A stretch of 31,969 bases of DNA from Sphingosinicella sp041621755 (lineage in GTDB: Bacteria; Pseudomonadota; Alphaproteobacteria; Sphingomonadales; Sphingomonadaceae), in assembly GCA_041621755.1 (NCBI GenBank), contig JBFKAE010000015.1:1-31969 (forward strand). The letters run 5' to 3'. The position numbers and the translations under genes were made by a program. The notes beneath the pieces are model-generated. The model ran no database searches, was not told where the DNA came from, and saw only the letters and a program-made list of their open reading frames with translations. Positions 24,908 through 31,969 of this stretch are shown here, piece after piece. Numbering within the stretch: the stretch's first letter is position 1; every line of letters starts with the position of its first letter.

Positions 24908-25921
24908 TCAATACTCCATGGCGCGCCGGAGCGCTGCACCAAGCCGGACGGGGCCTGGAAAATAATCCCATTCAAAAGCATGGGGATATGGCGTGTCCCA
25001 ACCCGCGACGCGATCGATGGGCGATTTAAGGTGATCAAAGCAGCGTTCCTGCACCAGCGCAGAAAGCTCGCCGCCAAAACCGCCAAAGCGAGAGGCTTCG
25101 TGGAAGATAATACAACGCCCGGTCTTGCGGACCGAAGTCACGATCGTGTCGATGTCAAGCGGGACAATCGAGCGCAAGTCGATCAGTTCGGCATCGACGC
25201 CCGAGTCCTCAATCCCCGCTAACGCAACATGCACCATAGTTCCATAGGCAAGCACAGTGACATCCGCGCCTGCACGTACCATGGCGGCCTTGCCCAGTGG
25301 GACAGTATAATGACCTTCGGGCACATCTGCCATCGGATGGCCTGCCCAGGTTTTAAGCGACTGGTCATGACGACCATCAAACGGGCCATTATAGAGACGC
25401 TTGGGCTCCAGCACGATCACCGGGTCATCCTCCTCGATGGCGGAGATGAGCAGACCCTTGGCGTCAAAGGGATTGGAAGGAATAACAGTCTTGAGACCCG
25501 TGATATGGGCGAAGATCGCTTCTGGACTCTGGCTGTGCGTTTGCCCTCCGAATATCCCGCCGCCATAGGGCGATCGCACCGTAATTGGTGCCCAGAATTC
25601 CCCATTGGAGCGATAACGCAATCGCGCCGCTTCACTCACCAGCTGATCGAACGCAGGCAGGATGTAATCAGCGAACTGGATTTCCGCGACAGGACGCAAG
25701 CCATAGGCGCCCATGCCGATGGCCGTCGCGATGATGCCACCTTCGGAAATAGGCGTATCGAAGCAACGCTTAAGACCATGCTTTTCCTGAAGCTTATCCG
25801 TTACTCGAAAAACACCACCAAAATAGCCGACATCTTCGCCAAAGATCAGAACGTCGGGATCCTGTGCCAACTTGACGTCGAGAGCGTTGTTAAGCGCCTG
25901 AATCATGTTCATCACTGGCAT
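24908..25921 (-). CDS. bkdA2: Branched-chain 2-oxo acid dehydrogenase E1 beta subunit
   Basis: 337 residues. Conserved blocks of the transketolase-like beta subunit: LIFGEDVGYFGGVFRVT (~25-41), FDTPISEGGIIATAIGMGAY (~54-73), EIQFADYILPAFDQ (~80-93), RSPYGGGIFGGQTHSQSPEA (~115-134, with the histidine that lines the substrate site) and LIDLRSIVPLDIDTI. It forms the alpha2beta2 decarboxylase with the upstream alpha subunit, from which it is separated by 3 nt. Substrates are the 2-oxo acids of valine, leucine and isoleucine. Confidence 0.95.
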   Translation of the reverse strand: MPVMNMIQALNNALDVKLAQDPDVLIFGEDVGYFGGVFRVTDKLQEKHGLKRCFDTPISEGGIIATAIGMGAYGLRPVAEIQFADYILPAFDQLVSEAARLRYRSNGEFWAPITVRSPYGGGIFGGQTHSQSPEAIFAHITGLKTVIPSNPFDAKGLLISAIEEDDPVIVLEPKRLYNGPFDGRHDQSLKTWAGHPMADVPEGHYTVPLGKAAMVRAGADVTVLAYGTMVHVALAGIEDSGVDAELIDLRSIVPLDIDTIVTSVRKTGRCIIFHEASRFGGFGGELSALVQERCFDHLKSPIDRVAGWDTPYPHAFEWDYFPGPVRLGAALRRAMEY

Positions 25922-25924
25922 GGA

Positions 25925-27151
25925 TCAGACTCCCATTTCGCGACGCTGCTCGATCACGCGCCAATCCGGCTCTTTGAACACACCTTCGAACATTTCACGG
26001 ATGCTGGGTTTTGACTTGCCAAGGGTGCCGACGGCTTCCGCTTCCTTGACCGCGGCCTTCACCAATTCGTCAAGCTCACCAACAAGCGCGTCATGCCTTT
26101 TCTGATCCCACTCCCCGGACAATATCAGGTGCCGTTTGAGCCGCTCGACCGGATCACCAAGCGGCCAATGTTCCGCCTCGTCAGCCGGACGGTATTTTGT
26201 TGGGTCATCGCTGGTCGAATGACCCGCTGCGCGATAGGTGAAGAATTCGATCAGCGTTGCGCCATGATTGGTTCGCGCGCGGTCGGCCGCCCACTGAGTT
26301 GCGGCCCACACTGCAAGGAAATCATTACCGTCGACGCGTAAACCTGGAAGGCCGTACGCGAGCGCCTTTGCGGCAAAAGTCGTTTCATTCCCGCCAGCAA
26401 TTCCAGAGAAGCTCGAAATCGCCCACTGATTATTTGTTACACATAATATAACAGGCGCGCGATAGACCGAGGCGAACGTCAAGGCCTCATGAAAATCGCC
26501 TTCTGCCGTCGTCCCTTCGCCGATATAAGCCAGCGCAATCTTGTCATCATTCTTGTAGGCCGACGCCATGGCCCAACCGACGGCATGACCAAAACGACTG
26601 CCAACGTTCCCCGACAAGGAATAAAACCCATAGTCGCGTGCCGAATAAAGGATCGGCAACTGCCGACCCTTCAGAGGATCGTCGGCATTGGAAAAAATCT
26701 GGTTGACCATCTCCTTTAGCGGATAGTCTCGCGCATGCAGCCAACTCATCACGCGGTAGGTGGGGAAACACATATCGCCATTGCCCATAGCAAGGGATTG
26801 TGCCGCTCCGATCGCCTCTTCACCGGTGGACTTCATGTAGAAGCTGGTCTTGCCCTGACGATGCGCACGAAACAGCCGTTCATCGAATGCACGCGTCAGC
26901 AGCATAGCCCTAAGGCCCCTACGCAGCGTATCGGGGGACAGGCTTGGATCCCAAGGACCCACCGCCTTGCCCGCATCATCCAAAACGCGGACAAGCGAGT
27001 AGGGAAGATCGCGCATTTCCATTTCAGAAATCGCAGTGTCTGGCCGACGAACCGATCCGGCTGGCGGGATCTCGAAATGGTCGAAACTCGCTGTGTCTCC
27101 TGGCCGCGCTGCAGGCTGCGGTATGTGCAATTCTAGGCGGGGCAAATTCAT
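25925..27151 (-). CDS. bkdA1: Branched-chain 2-oxo acid dehydrogenase E1 alpha subunit
   Basis: 408 residues from ATG 27151 (AGGA 10 nt upstream; the sequence MNLPRLELHIPQP fits the family start better than the ATG at 27232, which lies in the dyad region). Thiamine-diphosphate and Mg2+ motif runs from GEG (211-213) to NN (240-241): YIGEGTTAEGDFHEALTF with VTNNQWAIS. FYMKSTGEEA and FPTYRVMSWL are the conserved substrate-channel blocks, and RAAGHSTSDDPTKYR is the phosphorylation-loop region of the eukaryotic relatives. It decarboxylates the branched-chain 2-oxo acids. First gene of the bkd operon. Confidence 0.95.
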   Translation of the reverse strand: MNLPRLELHIPQPAARPGDTASFDHFEIPPAGSVRRPDTAISEMEMRDLPYSLVRVLDDAGKAVGPWDPSLSPDTLRRGLRAMLLTRAFDERLFRAHRQGKTSFYMKSTGEEAIGAAQSLAMGNGDMCFPTYRVMSWLHARDYPLKEMVNQIFSNADDPLKGRQLPILYSARDYGFYSLSGNVGSRFGHAVGWAMASAYKNDDKIALAYIGEGTTAEGDFHEALTFASVYRAPVILCVTNNQWAISSFSGIAGGNETTFAAKALAYGLPGLRVDGNDFLAVWAATQWAADRARTNHGATLIEFFTYRAAGHSTSDDPTKYRPADEAEHWPLGDPVERLKRHLILSGEWDQKRHDALVGELDELVKAAVKEAEAVGTLGKSKPSIREMFEGVFKEPDWRVIEQRREMGV

Positions 27152-27235
27152 TTGACTGGCATCCTGTCTGGGGCGCTGACCAGATTGCCACGTCATATGA
27201 GGAATGTTTTTGCTATTGTCGCTCAAATCCATTAA

Positions 27236-27283
27236 ATTATGATGTTCTTATCCTAATATATATCATAATAGTAGGATAAGAAC
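27236..27283. promoter_or_regulatory. Nested dyads in the bkd / lrp divergent region
   Basis: A perfect 12-bp inverted repeat, GTTCTTATCCTA (27244-27255) and TAGGATAAGAAC (27272-27283), with a 16-nt AT-rich spacer. A second pair, ATTATGAT (27236-27243) and ATCATAAT (27262-27269), is interleaved with it. The region lies between the bkd operon (minus) and the Lrp gene (plus), and its length and AT-richness fit binding by an Lrp-type octamer or dimer. Confidence 0.6.
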
Positions 27284-27310
27284 TTCAACAATTAAGACTC
27301 AGGTGTGTAA

Positions 27311-27763
27311 ATGGATGAGATGGATCGAAAGATTTTGCGGCAGTTGCAAAGCGACCCCGATCTATCCGTGGCGGCTTTGGCGGAGAAAGTCGGACTGTCA
27401 CACACACCGTGTTGGCGCCGTCTCAAGCGGATGGAAAATGAAAAGATCATCCTTGGACGCGCGCTGCTGCTCGATGCTCGCCAGCTCGGCGTGGGGGTCG
27501 ATGTCTTTGCGCATGTCCGCTTAAAAATGCATGATGAGGAAACTCTTGACGCGCTGGAATGTGCAGTCCTCCAGCATCCCGAAATCGTCGAATGTTTCTC
27601 GATGAGCGGTGAGAGCGACTATCTGATGCGCGTTGTCATCGGAAGCATCGATGATTACGAATATTTCCTCAAAAAAATTCTCCTGCACCTGCCCGGTGTC
27701 GCGTCGATCAACTCCAGCTTCGCGTTGCAGCGGATCAAGATGACGACCGCACTACCAATCTAA
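27311..27763 (+). CDS. Lrp/AsnC-family transcriptional regulator (BkdR-like)
   Basis: 150 residues. N-terminal HTH (LSVAALAEKVGLSHTPCWRR, residues ~18-37, then LKRMENEKII), followed by the RAM ligand-binding domain (VFAHVRLKMHDEE, then VECFSMSGESDYLMRVVIGS with its G-D-YL core). ATG 27311 has AGGTG upstream. Divergent from the bkd genes, the classical position of a BkdR-type activator that senses branched-chain amino acids. Direct proof of ligand is lacking, so no symbol is given. Confidence 0.9.
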   Translation: MDEMDRKILRQLQSDPDLSVAALAEKVGLSHTPCWRRLKRMENEKIILGRALLLDARQLGVGVDVFAHVRLKMHDEETLDALECAVLQHPEIVECFSMSGESDYLMRVVIGSIDDYEYFLKKILLHLPGVASINSSFALQRIKMTTALPI

Positions 27764-28013
27764 GCCGATGGCATAGAAAATTAGACGACGTGCGAAAAAC
27801 GTACCAGACAATTACGAACTAGGCTCTATCTAGTTTTGGGCTCAGCCTATTCACATTACGGAGCTCTGCGGAGCAGGAAATAGGTGTAGCCTGCCTGCAC
27901 GAATTTAATTTTGCACCAGTGGCGTTCAAGATTCTCGACGCGCGAAAGTTGCCCGGTTGTCACGGAATGACGATATCGCGTGACTGTCATAGATTGAGGT
28001 GCAAATCTATCCC
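27764..28013. other. Intergenic sequence after lrp
   Basis: No gene seen. A weak hairpin AACTAG (27817-27822) / CTAGTT (27830-27835) with a 7-nt loop and a short T-run could end the lrp transcript, but the stem is only 6 bp. CCTATT and AATAGG also pair around 27846-27886. No other structure recognised. Confidence 0.35.
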
Positions 28014-28217
28014 TCAACCGAGCAGCTCCCTCACCTTGACCCCGAGCGCCACAGCAATCCTGTCAACGACGGTGATGGTGGGGTTCATGGCGCCGCGTTC
28101 TATATCGCTGATATAGGTGCGATGAATGTTCGCCTCGAACACAAACTGTTCCTGCGAGAGACCTTTGGCGGAGCGCAGGCGTTTGAGGTTCTAACCGAGG
28201 CGATGACGGATATCCAT
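28014..28217 (-). pseudogene. XRE-family HTH regulator with in-frame amber stop at codon 9
   Basis: Reading from ATG 28217 gives MDIRHRLG, then TAG at 28193-28191, then NLKRLRSAKGLSQEQFVFEA and NIHRTYISDIERGAMNPTIT, then VVDRIAVALGVKVRELLG and TGA: a complete small XRE-type DNA-binding protein (66 residues without the stop) of the type found alone or in phage- and toxin-linked regulators. Apart from the TAG the frame is intact, so the lesion is recent or the gene is translated another way. No good internal start precedes the first helix. An operator-like palindrome lies immediately upstream. Confidence 0.78.
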
Positions 28218-28219
28218 GC

Positions 28220-28240
28220 TGCATGTTGTCTGCACATGCA
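28220..28240. promoter_or_regulatory. Palindrome upstream of the XRE pseudogene
   Basis: TGCATGT (28220-28226) and ACATGCA (28234-28240) with a 7-nt spacer, starting 3 nt before the ATG of the XRE gene. It looks like an autoregulatory operator for the small HTH protein (inference). Confidence 0.5.
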
Positions 28241-28529
28241 TCTGATCAGTCTACACTAGCCCGATCCCTTGAAGATCGGCGATTTCGCGATTCGCTCCCT
28301 TTCGCCCTGACCGGGGTGGCCACCCCGGTCAGGGCATCTCGATCTGGCCCAAACGGACGTCAAAATCATAAGACAAGCGGATGACATTGCATTGACTCGA
28401 TTGTGGATTCCCAAGCGTCCTTACGGGGCTTTTGGTAAAGCCATCGCACGAAAACGCGTTACTATTGCAAACACTCTCTGCCGATCGCGGCCAACTTGAG
28501 TCCCGATGGTGAATCGATGAAGACAGTGT
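28241..28529. other. Intergenic region with 32-bp palindrome, no gene seen
   Basis: Between the XRE pseudogene and the LysR gene. It contains a 6-bp hairpin CCGATC (28261-28266) / GATCGG (28274-28279) and the perfect palindrome at 28304-28335. I found no ORF with support. The sequence could include remains of an insertion sequence, but no transposase fragment was recognised. Confidence 0.45.
28304..28335. repeat. Perfect 32-bp palindrome
   Basis: Two 16-nt arms, GCCCTGACCGGGGTGG and its exact reverse complement, abut with no spacer. GC-rich, so a strong hairpin or cruciform. No T-run follows, which argues against an intrinsic terminator. It may be an IS end, a recombination site or a large operator. 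Confidence 0.6.
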
Positions 28530-29426
28530 CTAGGTAGATAGACCGCGCAGGGTGTTGACGTTCGCTTCTACGGTTTCGACGAGCCATTCAATAACAGCGG
28601 CAATGCGCGCGATACGGCGTAGGTCCTGATGGACGACGACCCACAACGAGCGGGTGATGCTGACATCATCAACCAGTACGGGTGTCAGGCTATTGTCCTG
28701 CAGACCCATGAAGCAGGGCAAAACCGCTATGCCCAGACCAGCGCGCGTCATGGCATGTTGGATATTGATACTCGAACTGGTGAAATCAGCCGTCAGATCA
28801 ACATCGATTTCCCGCAGGTAGCGCAGCTCGTCCGAATAGATCAGATCCGGGACATAGCCGATGATCGGTCGCTGATGCAGGTCGCCGATCGATGTCGGTG
28901 CGCCGTGCGTGTCAAGATAGGTGCGCGAGGCGAATAGTCCCAATCTGTAATCAGCCAGTTTTCTCGATACCAGCGGCCCACGTGACGGACGGGCCAACAT
29001 GACAGCAAGATCAGCCTCTCGCTTTGACGGATTGAAAAAGCCGTTCGTGGTGGCGATCTCGAGCGTGATATCCGGATGGCGCGCATGAAACGATGGCAAG
29101 TGCTTTGCGACGACTGCCGTTGCAAAGCCTTCTGAGAGGCTGATCCGCACCGTACCGGCAAGCCGCGCGCGTTCCCCCGTCAAACTTCCACTCGCCGACA
29201 GGATTGCGCGCTCCACCTCTTCGGCATAGCGCAACAGGTGCTCGCCAACGGTGGTTAACGTGTGACCGTTCGCCCCTACGTCAAACAGCGTCGCGTTCAG
29301 CGCCAGTGACAGCCGATCAACCCTGCGGCCAACCGTTGTCGCATCGACGCCAAGTCGCTGTGCTGCCGCACTTAATGTCCGACAGCGCTCAACCGCGAGG
29401 AAATATCGCAAATCGTCCCACTGCAT
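28530..29426 (-). CDS. LysR-family transcriptional regulator
   Basis: 298 residues from ATG 29426 (GGAGA 8 nt upstream). The N-terminal winged HTH is WDDLRYFLAVERCRTLSAAA then QRLGVDATTVGRRVDRLSLA (residues 3-42). The remainder is the periplasmic-binding-like effector domain (VRISLSEGFATAVVAKHLP, then LAVMLARPSRGPLVSRKLA, and IQHAMTRAGLGIAVLPCF). It is divergent from mmsA; a LysR gene in that position is likely to control the valine genes, in place of the AraC-type MmsR known from Pseudomonas (established knowledge). The effector is unknown. Confidence 0.9.
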   Translation of the reverse strand: MQWDDLRYFLAVERCRTLSAAAQRLGVDATTVGRRVDRLSLALNATLFDVGANGHTLTTVGEHLLRYAEEVERAILSASGSLTGERARLAGTVRISLSEGFATAVVAKHLPSFHARHPDITLEIATTNGFFNPSKREADLAVMLARPSRGPLVSRKLADYRLGLFASRTYLDTHGAPTSIGDLHQRPIIGYVPDLIYSDELRYLREIDVDLTADFTSSSINIQHAMTRAGLGIAVLPCFMGLQDNSLTPVLVDDVSITRSLWVVVHQDLRRIARIAAVIEWLVETVEANVNTLRGLST

Positions 29427-29535
29427 CGTCCATCTCCCTGCAATTATGCAGGTTAGACATGCAAATAACGGTCTTTTCAAGCAATAATATTCAGGCTAGG
29501 CCAATTGCCAAACCATTCACATCTGGAGAAGCGCA
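29427..29535. promoter_or_regulatory. Divergent lysR / mmsA promoter region
   Basis: 109-nt gap. An imperfect dyad with TGCA at 29447-29450 and 29460-29463 (ATTATGCA and TGCAAAT) lies close to the LysR start and could be a LysR recognition site. The mmsA ribosome site GGAGAAG precedes ATG 29536. No -35/-10 could be fixed confidently. Confidence 0.4.
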
Positions 29536-31032
29536 ATGCGCACAATCGAACATTTACTGGGCGGCGGCGTGGCTTTTGCTGCCAAGCGCACCGCTGACGT
29601 TCTTGATCCCAATAATGGCAGCGTGCAGGCCCAGGTCGCACTTGGCGATGCCGCCGTGCTTGAAGCCGCAGTTGCCGCAGCGCAAGCCGCACAACCCGGC
29701 TGGGCCGCGACCAATCCGCAACGCCGCGCGCGCGTCATGTTTGAATTCAAGCGCCTCGTCGAAGCCAATATGGACGAGCTGGCGCATATGCTCAGCTCCG
29801 AACATGGCAAGGTCATCGCCGATTCAAAGGGCGATGTGCAGCGCGGGCTTGAGGTCATCGAATTCTGCTGCGGCATCCCGCATGTATTGAAGGGCGAATA
29901 TACACAGGGCGCAGGCCCCGGCATCGACGTTTATTCGATGCGCCAGCCCATCGGCATCGGTGCAGGCATCACGCCGTTCAACTTCCCGGCGATGATTCCC
30001 CTGTGGATGTCGGGTGTCGCCATCGCAACGGGCAATGCCTTTATCATCAAGCCATCGGAACGTGACCCGTCGGTTCCCGTGCGTCTTGCCGAACTGTTCC
30101 TTGAAGCGGGACTTCCCGAAGGCATTTGTCAGGTCGTGCACGGCGACAAGGAAATGGTCGACGCCATCCTCGATCACCCGGCTATCGGCGCTGTGTCCTT
30201 CGTCGGCTCGTCCGACATCGCGCACTATGTCTATAATCGCGGTGTTGCGAACGGCAAGCGCGTGCAGGCCATGGGCGGCGCGAAGAACCATGGCATTGTC
30301 ATGCCCGATGCGGACCTTGATCAGGTTGTGAACGATCTTGCCGGCGCAGCCTTCGGATCAGCGGGCGAACGCTGCATGGCGCTGCCTGTTGTCGTTCCCG
30401 TTGGCGACGACACCGCAGACCGCTTGCGCGAGAAACTGATCCCGGCGATCAACGCACTAAAGGTCGGCGTGTCGACCGATGCCGAAGCGCATTATGGCCC
30501 CGTCGTCACCGCCGCGCACAAGGCGAAGGTCGAAGGCTGGATTCAGAAATGTGCGGACGAAGGCGCGGAACTCGTTGTCGATGGTCGCGGCTTCAGTCTG
30601 CAAGGGCACGAAGATGGCTTTTTTATCGGCCCGACATTGTTCGATCACGTCACCACCGACATGGAAAGCTATAAGGAAGAGATTTTCGGTCCCGTTTTGC
30701 AGATGGTGCGCGCGCCCGATTTCGAGACCGCCCTCGCTTTGCCCAGCAAGCACCAGTATGGCAACGGCGTCGCCATTTTCACGCGCAACGGCCACGCCGC
30801 ACGTGAATTTGCATCGCGCGTCAATGTCGGCATGGTCGGCATCAACGTCCCCATCCCCGTCCCCGTCGCCTATCACACGTTTGGCGGCTGGAAGCGGTCG
30901 GCCTTCGGTGATACCAACCAGCACGGCATGGAAGGCGTCAAATTCTGGACCAAGGTCAAAACGGTCACTGCACGTTGGCCCGATGGTTCGCCCGATGGCG
31001 GCAATGCCTTTGTCATTCCAACTATGGGGTAA
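29536..31032 (+). CDS. mmsA: CoA-acylating methylmalonate-semialdehyde dehydrogenase
   Basis: 498 residues. Aldehyde dehydrogenase fold: TPFNFPAMIPLWM (~146-158), SERDPSVPV, FVGSSDIAHYVY, and catalytic cysteine C280 in FGSAGERCMAL. MGGAKNHGIVMPDAD carries asparagine where ordinary aldehyde dehydrogenases have the general-base glutamate, a hallmark of the CoA-acylating MMSDH family. C-terminal VGMVGINVPIPVPVAYHTFG is family typical. It converts methylmalonate semialdehyde to propionyl-CoA, and malonate semialdehyde to acetyl-CoA, in valine (and thymine or inositol) catabolism. Followed 6 nt later by an acyl-CoA dehydrogenase gene. Confidence 0.95.
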   Translation: MRTIEHLLGGGVAFAAKRTADVLDPNNGSVQAQVALGDAAVLEAAVAAAQAAQPGWAATNPQRRARVMFEFKRLVEANMDELAHMLSSEHGKVIADSKGDVQRGLEVIEFCCGIPHVLKGEYTQGAGPGIDVYSMRQPIGIGAGITPFNFPAMIPLWMSGVAIATGNAFIIKPSERDPSVPVRLAELFLEAGLPEGICQVVHGDKEMVDAILDHPAIGAVSFVGSSDIAHYVYNRGVANGKRVQAMGGAKNHGIVMPDADLDQVVNDLAGAAFGSAGERCMALPVVVPVGDDTADRLREKLIPAINALKVGVSTDAEAHYGPVVTAAHKAKVEGWIQKCADEGAELVVDGRGFSLQGHEDGFFIGPTLFDHVTTDMESYKEEIFGPVLQMVRAPDFETALALPSKHQYGNGVAIFTRNGHAAREFASRVNVGMVGINVPIPVPVAYHTFGGWKRSAFGDTNQHGMEGVKFWTKVKTVTARWPDGSPDGGNAFVIPTMG

Positions 31033-31038
31033 ATGCAT

Positions 31039-31969
31039 ATGACGAGCCAGTTTGGCCTTACCGACGACCAGCTCGCCATTCAGGAAATGGCGCGCCGGTT
31101 TACCGCTGATGCCATCACGCCAAATGCCGCCTTATGGGATGAAAAGCATATCTTCCCGAAAGACGCGATCAAGGCGGCGGCGGATCTTGGCTTTGGTGGC
31201 ATCTATGTGTCGGAAGCGGCTGGCGGAATCGGCCTTGGGCGCCTTGAAAGTGCGCTGATCATGGAGGCGATGGCCTATGGCTGTCCTTCCACGTCGGCGT
31301 TTATTTCGATCCACAATATGGCGTCGTGGATGATCGACCGCTTCGGCAACGACGAGGTGCGCGCCCGCTTGCTGCCCAAGCTGATGACCATGGAACATTT
31401 CGCCAGCTATTGCCTGACCGAGCCGGGCGCCGGCTCCGACGCTGCCTCGCTCAACTCCCGCGCGGTACGCGACGGCGACGAATATGTGATTAACGGCGAG
31501 AAGGCGTTTATCTCCGGCGGTTCGGCGTCGGACATCTATGTTTGCATGCTGCGCACCGGCGGCGACGGCGCCGATGGTATCTCATGCATCGCGGTGGAAA
31601 AGGACGCACCGGGGCTCAGCTTCGGCAAGCTCGAGAAAAAACTGGGCTGGAATAGCCAGCCCACTGCGGCGGTGATCTTCCAAGATTGCCGGGTGCCGGT
31701 GGCCAACCGCATCGGCGAAGAGGGCGACGGCTTTAAGATCGCCATGCAGGGGCTCGACGGCGGCCGCATCAATATCGGCGCTTGCTCGCTCGGCGGCGCG
31801 CGCACCTGCCTGGAGCTGGCGCGCGAGCACAGCAAAACGCGCAAACAGTTCGGCCAGACGTTGGCCGAATTCCAGGCCTTGCAGTTTTACCTCGCCGACA
31901 TGGCGACCGAGCTGGAAGCGGCCCGCGTGATGTTGCACCGCGCCGCCTGGATGCTCGACAACGGCGCCC
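31039..31969 (+). CDS. Acyl-CoA dehydrogenase, isobutyryl-CoA dehydrogenase-like (runs off window)
   Basis: 310 residues visible. ATG 31039 is preferred over the in-frame ATG 31033 because GGGG (31026-31029) is better spaced. FSIHNM-type block SAFISIHNMASWMIDRFG (~84-101), CLTEPGAGSDAASLNSRAVR (~126-145), VINGEKAFISGG (~150-161), GLDGGRINIGACSLGGARTC and TRKQFGQTLAEFQALQFYLA follow the acyl-CoA dehydrogenase pattern. Linkage to mmsA suggests isobutyryl-CoA to methacrylyl-CoA oxidation in valine catabolism. The catalytic glutamate region is not fully in the window. Confidence 0.88.
   Translation, partial: MTSQFGLTDDQLAIQEMARRFTADAITPNAALWDEKHIFPKDAIKAAADLGFGGIYVSEAAGGIGLGRLESALIMEAMAYGCPSTSAFISIHNMASWMIDRFGNDEVRARLLPKLMTMEHFASYCLTEPGAGSDAASLNSRAVRDGDEYVINGEKAFISGGSASDIYVCMLRTGGDGADGISCIAVEKDAPGLSFGKLEKKLGWNSQPTAAVIFQDCRVPVANRIGEEGDGFKIAMQGLDGGRINIGACSLGGARTCLELAREHSKTRKQFGQTLAEFQALQFYLADMATELEAARVMLHRAAWMLDNGA

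Overview
The window reads as chromosomal DNA of a sphingomonad-type alphaproteobacterium (Sphingopyxis, Novosphingobium or Sphingobium are the obvious candidates). The support is indirect. Protein composition, a large TonB-dependent receptor beside aromatic-type catabolic genes, and the style of the branched-chain keto acid dehydrogenase and mmsA genes all fit that group. No rRNA or marker gene is present to prove it. I saw no tRNA, rRNA or CRISPR array.

Left part (1-19475): a catabolic accessory cluster. A tight minus-strand operon (NmrA-like NAD(P)-binding protein, FAH-family hydrolase, MFS carrier, MBL-fold hydrolase, then a MaoC/FAS1-like hydratase and a partial acyl-CoA dehydrogenase) is transcribed away from a plus-strand block. 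That block holds one VanA-like Rieske oxygenase between two separate ~810-residue ATP-binding LuxR (LAL/MalT-type) regulators. Further minus-strand genes encode a MetE-core-like protein, a TonB-dependent receptor, a beta-class GST, a two-subunit CoA-transferase and an SCP-x-type thiolase, the last divergent from a TetR regulator. Together they look like uptake, oxidation, hydrolysis and CoA-dependent breakdown of an unknown, probably aromatic or methoxylated, substrate. No ring-cleavage dioxygenase and no reductase for the Rieske enzyme are present in the window.

Middle (19476-22214): a scar region. It holds a regular array of CCTGTTAyG repeats and CCCTGTT dyads, a small ORF, a serine recombinase that has lost its catalytic N-terminus, and a dead Rieske oxygenase fragment in which the first Rieske cysteine codon has become TGA. 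It marks past integration and deletion between the accessory cluster and the amino-acid catabolism genes.

Right part (22215-31969): branched-chain amino acid catabolism. A compact minus-strand operon encodes E1alpha, E1beta, E2 and E3 of the branched-chain 2-oxo acid dehydrogenase, with a divergent Lrp/AsnC regulator across a dyad-rich intergenic region. After a stretch with an XRE pseudogene and a perfect 32-bp palindrome comes a LysR regulator divergent from mmsA and an isobutyryl-CoA dehydrogenase-like gene that runs off the window (valine branch).

Most notable non-coding signals: a 25-bp-arm perfect inverted repeat between the thiolase and tetR genes; two copies of a hairpin element upstream of the GST and receptor genes, both encoding a MAKSxLxISPPRWGA peptide in the antisense direction; a hairpin that places the Rieske start codon in a stem and its ribosome binding site in the loop; and the repeat array in the scar region.
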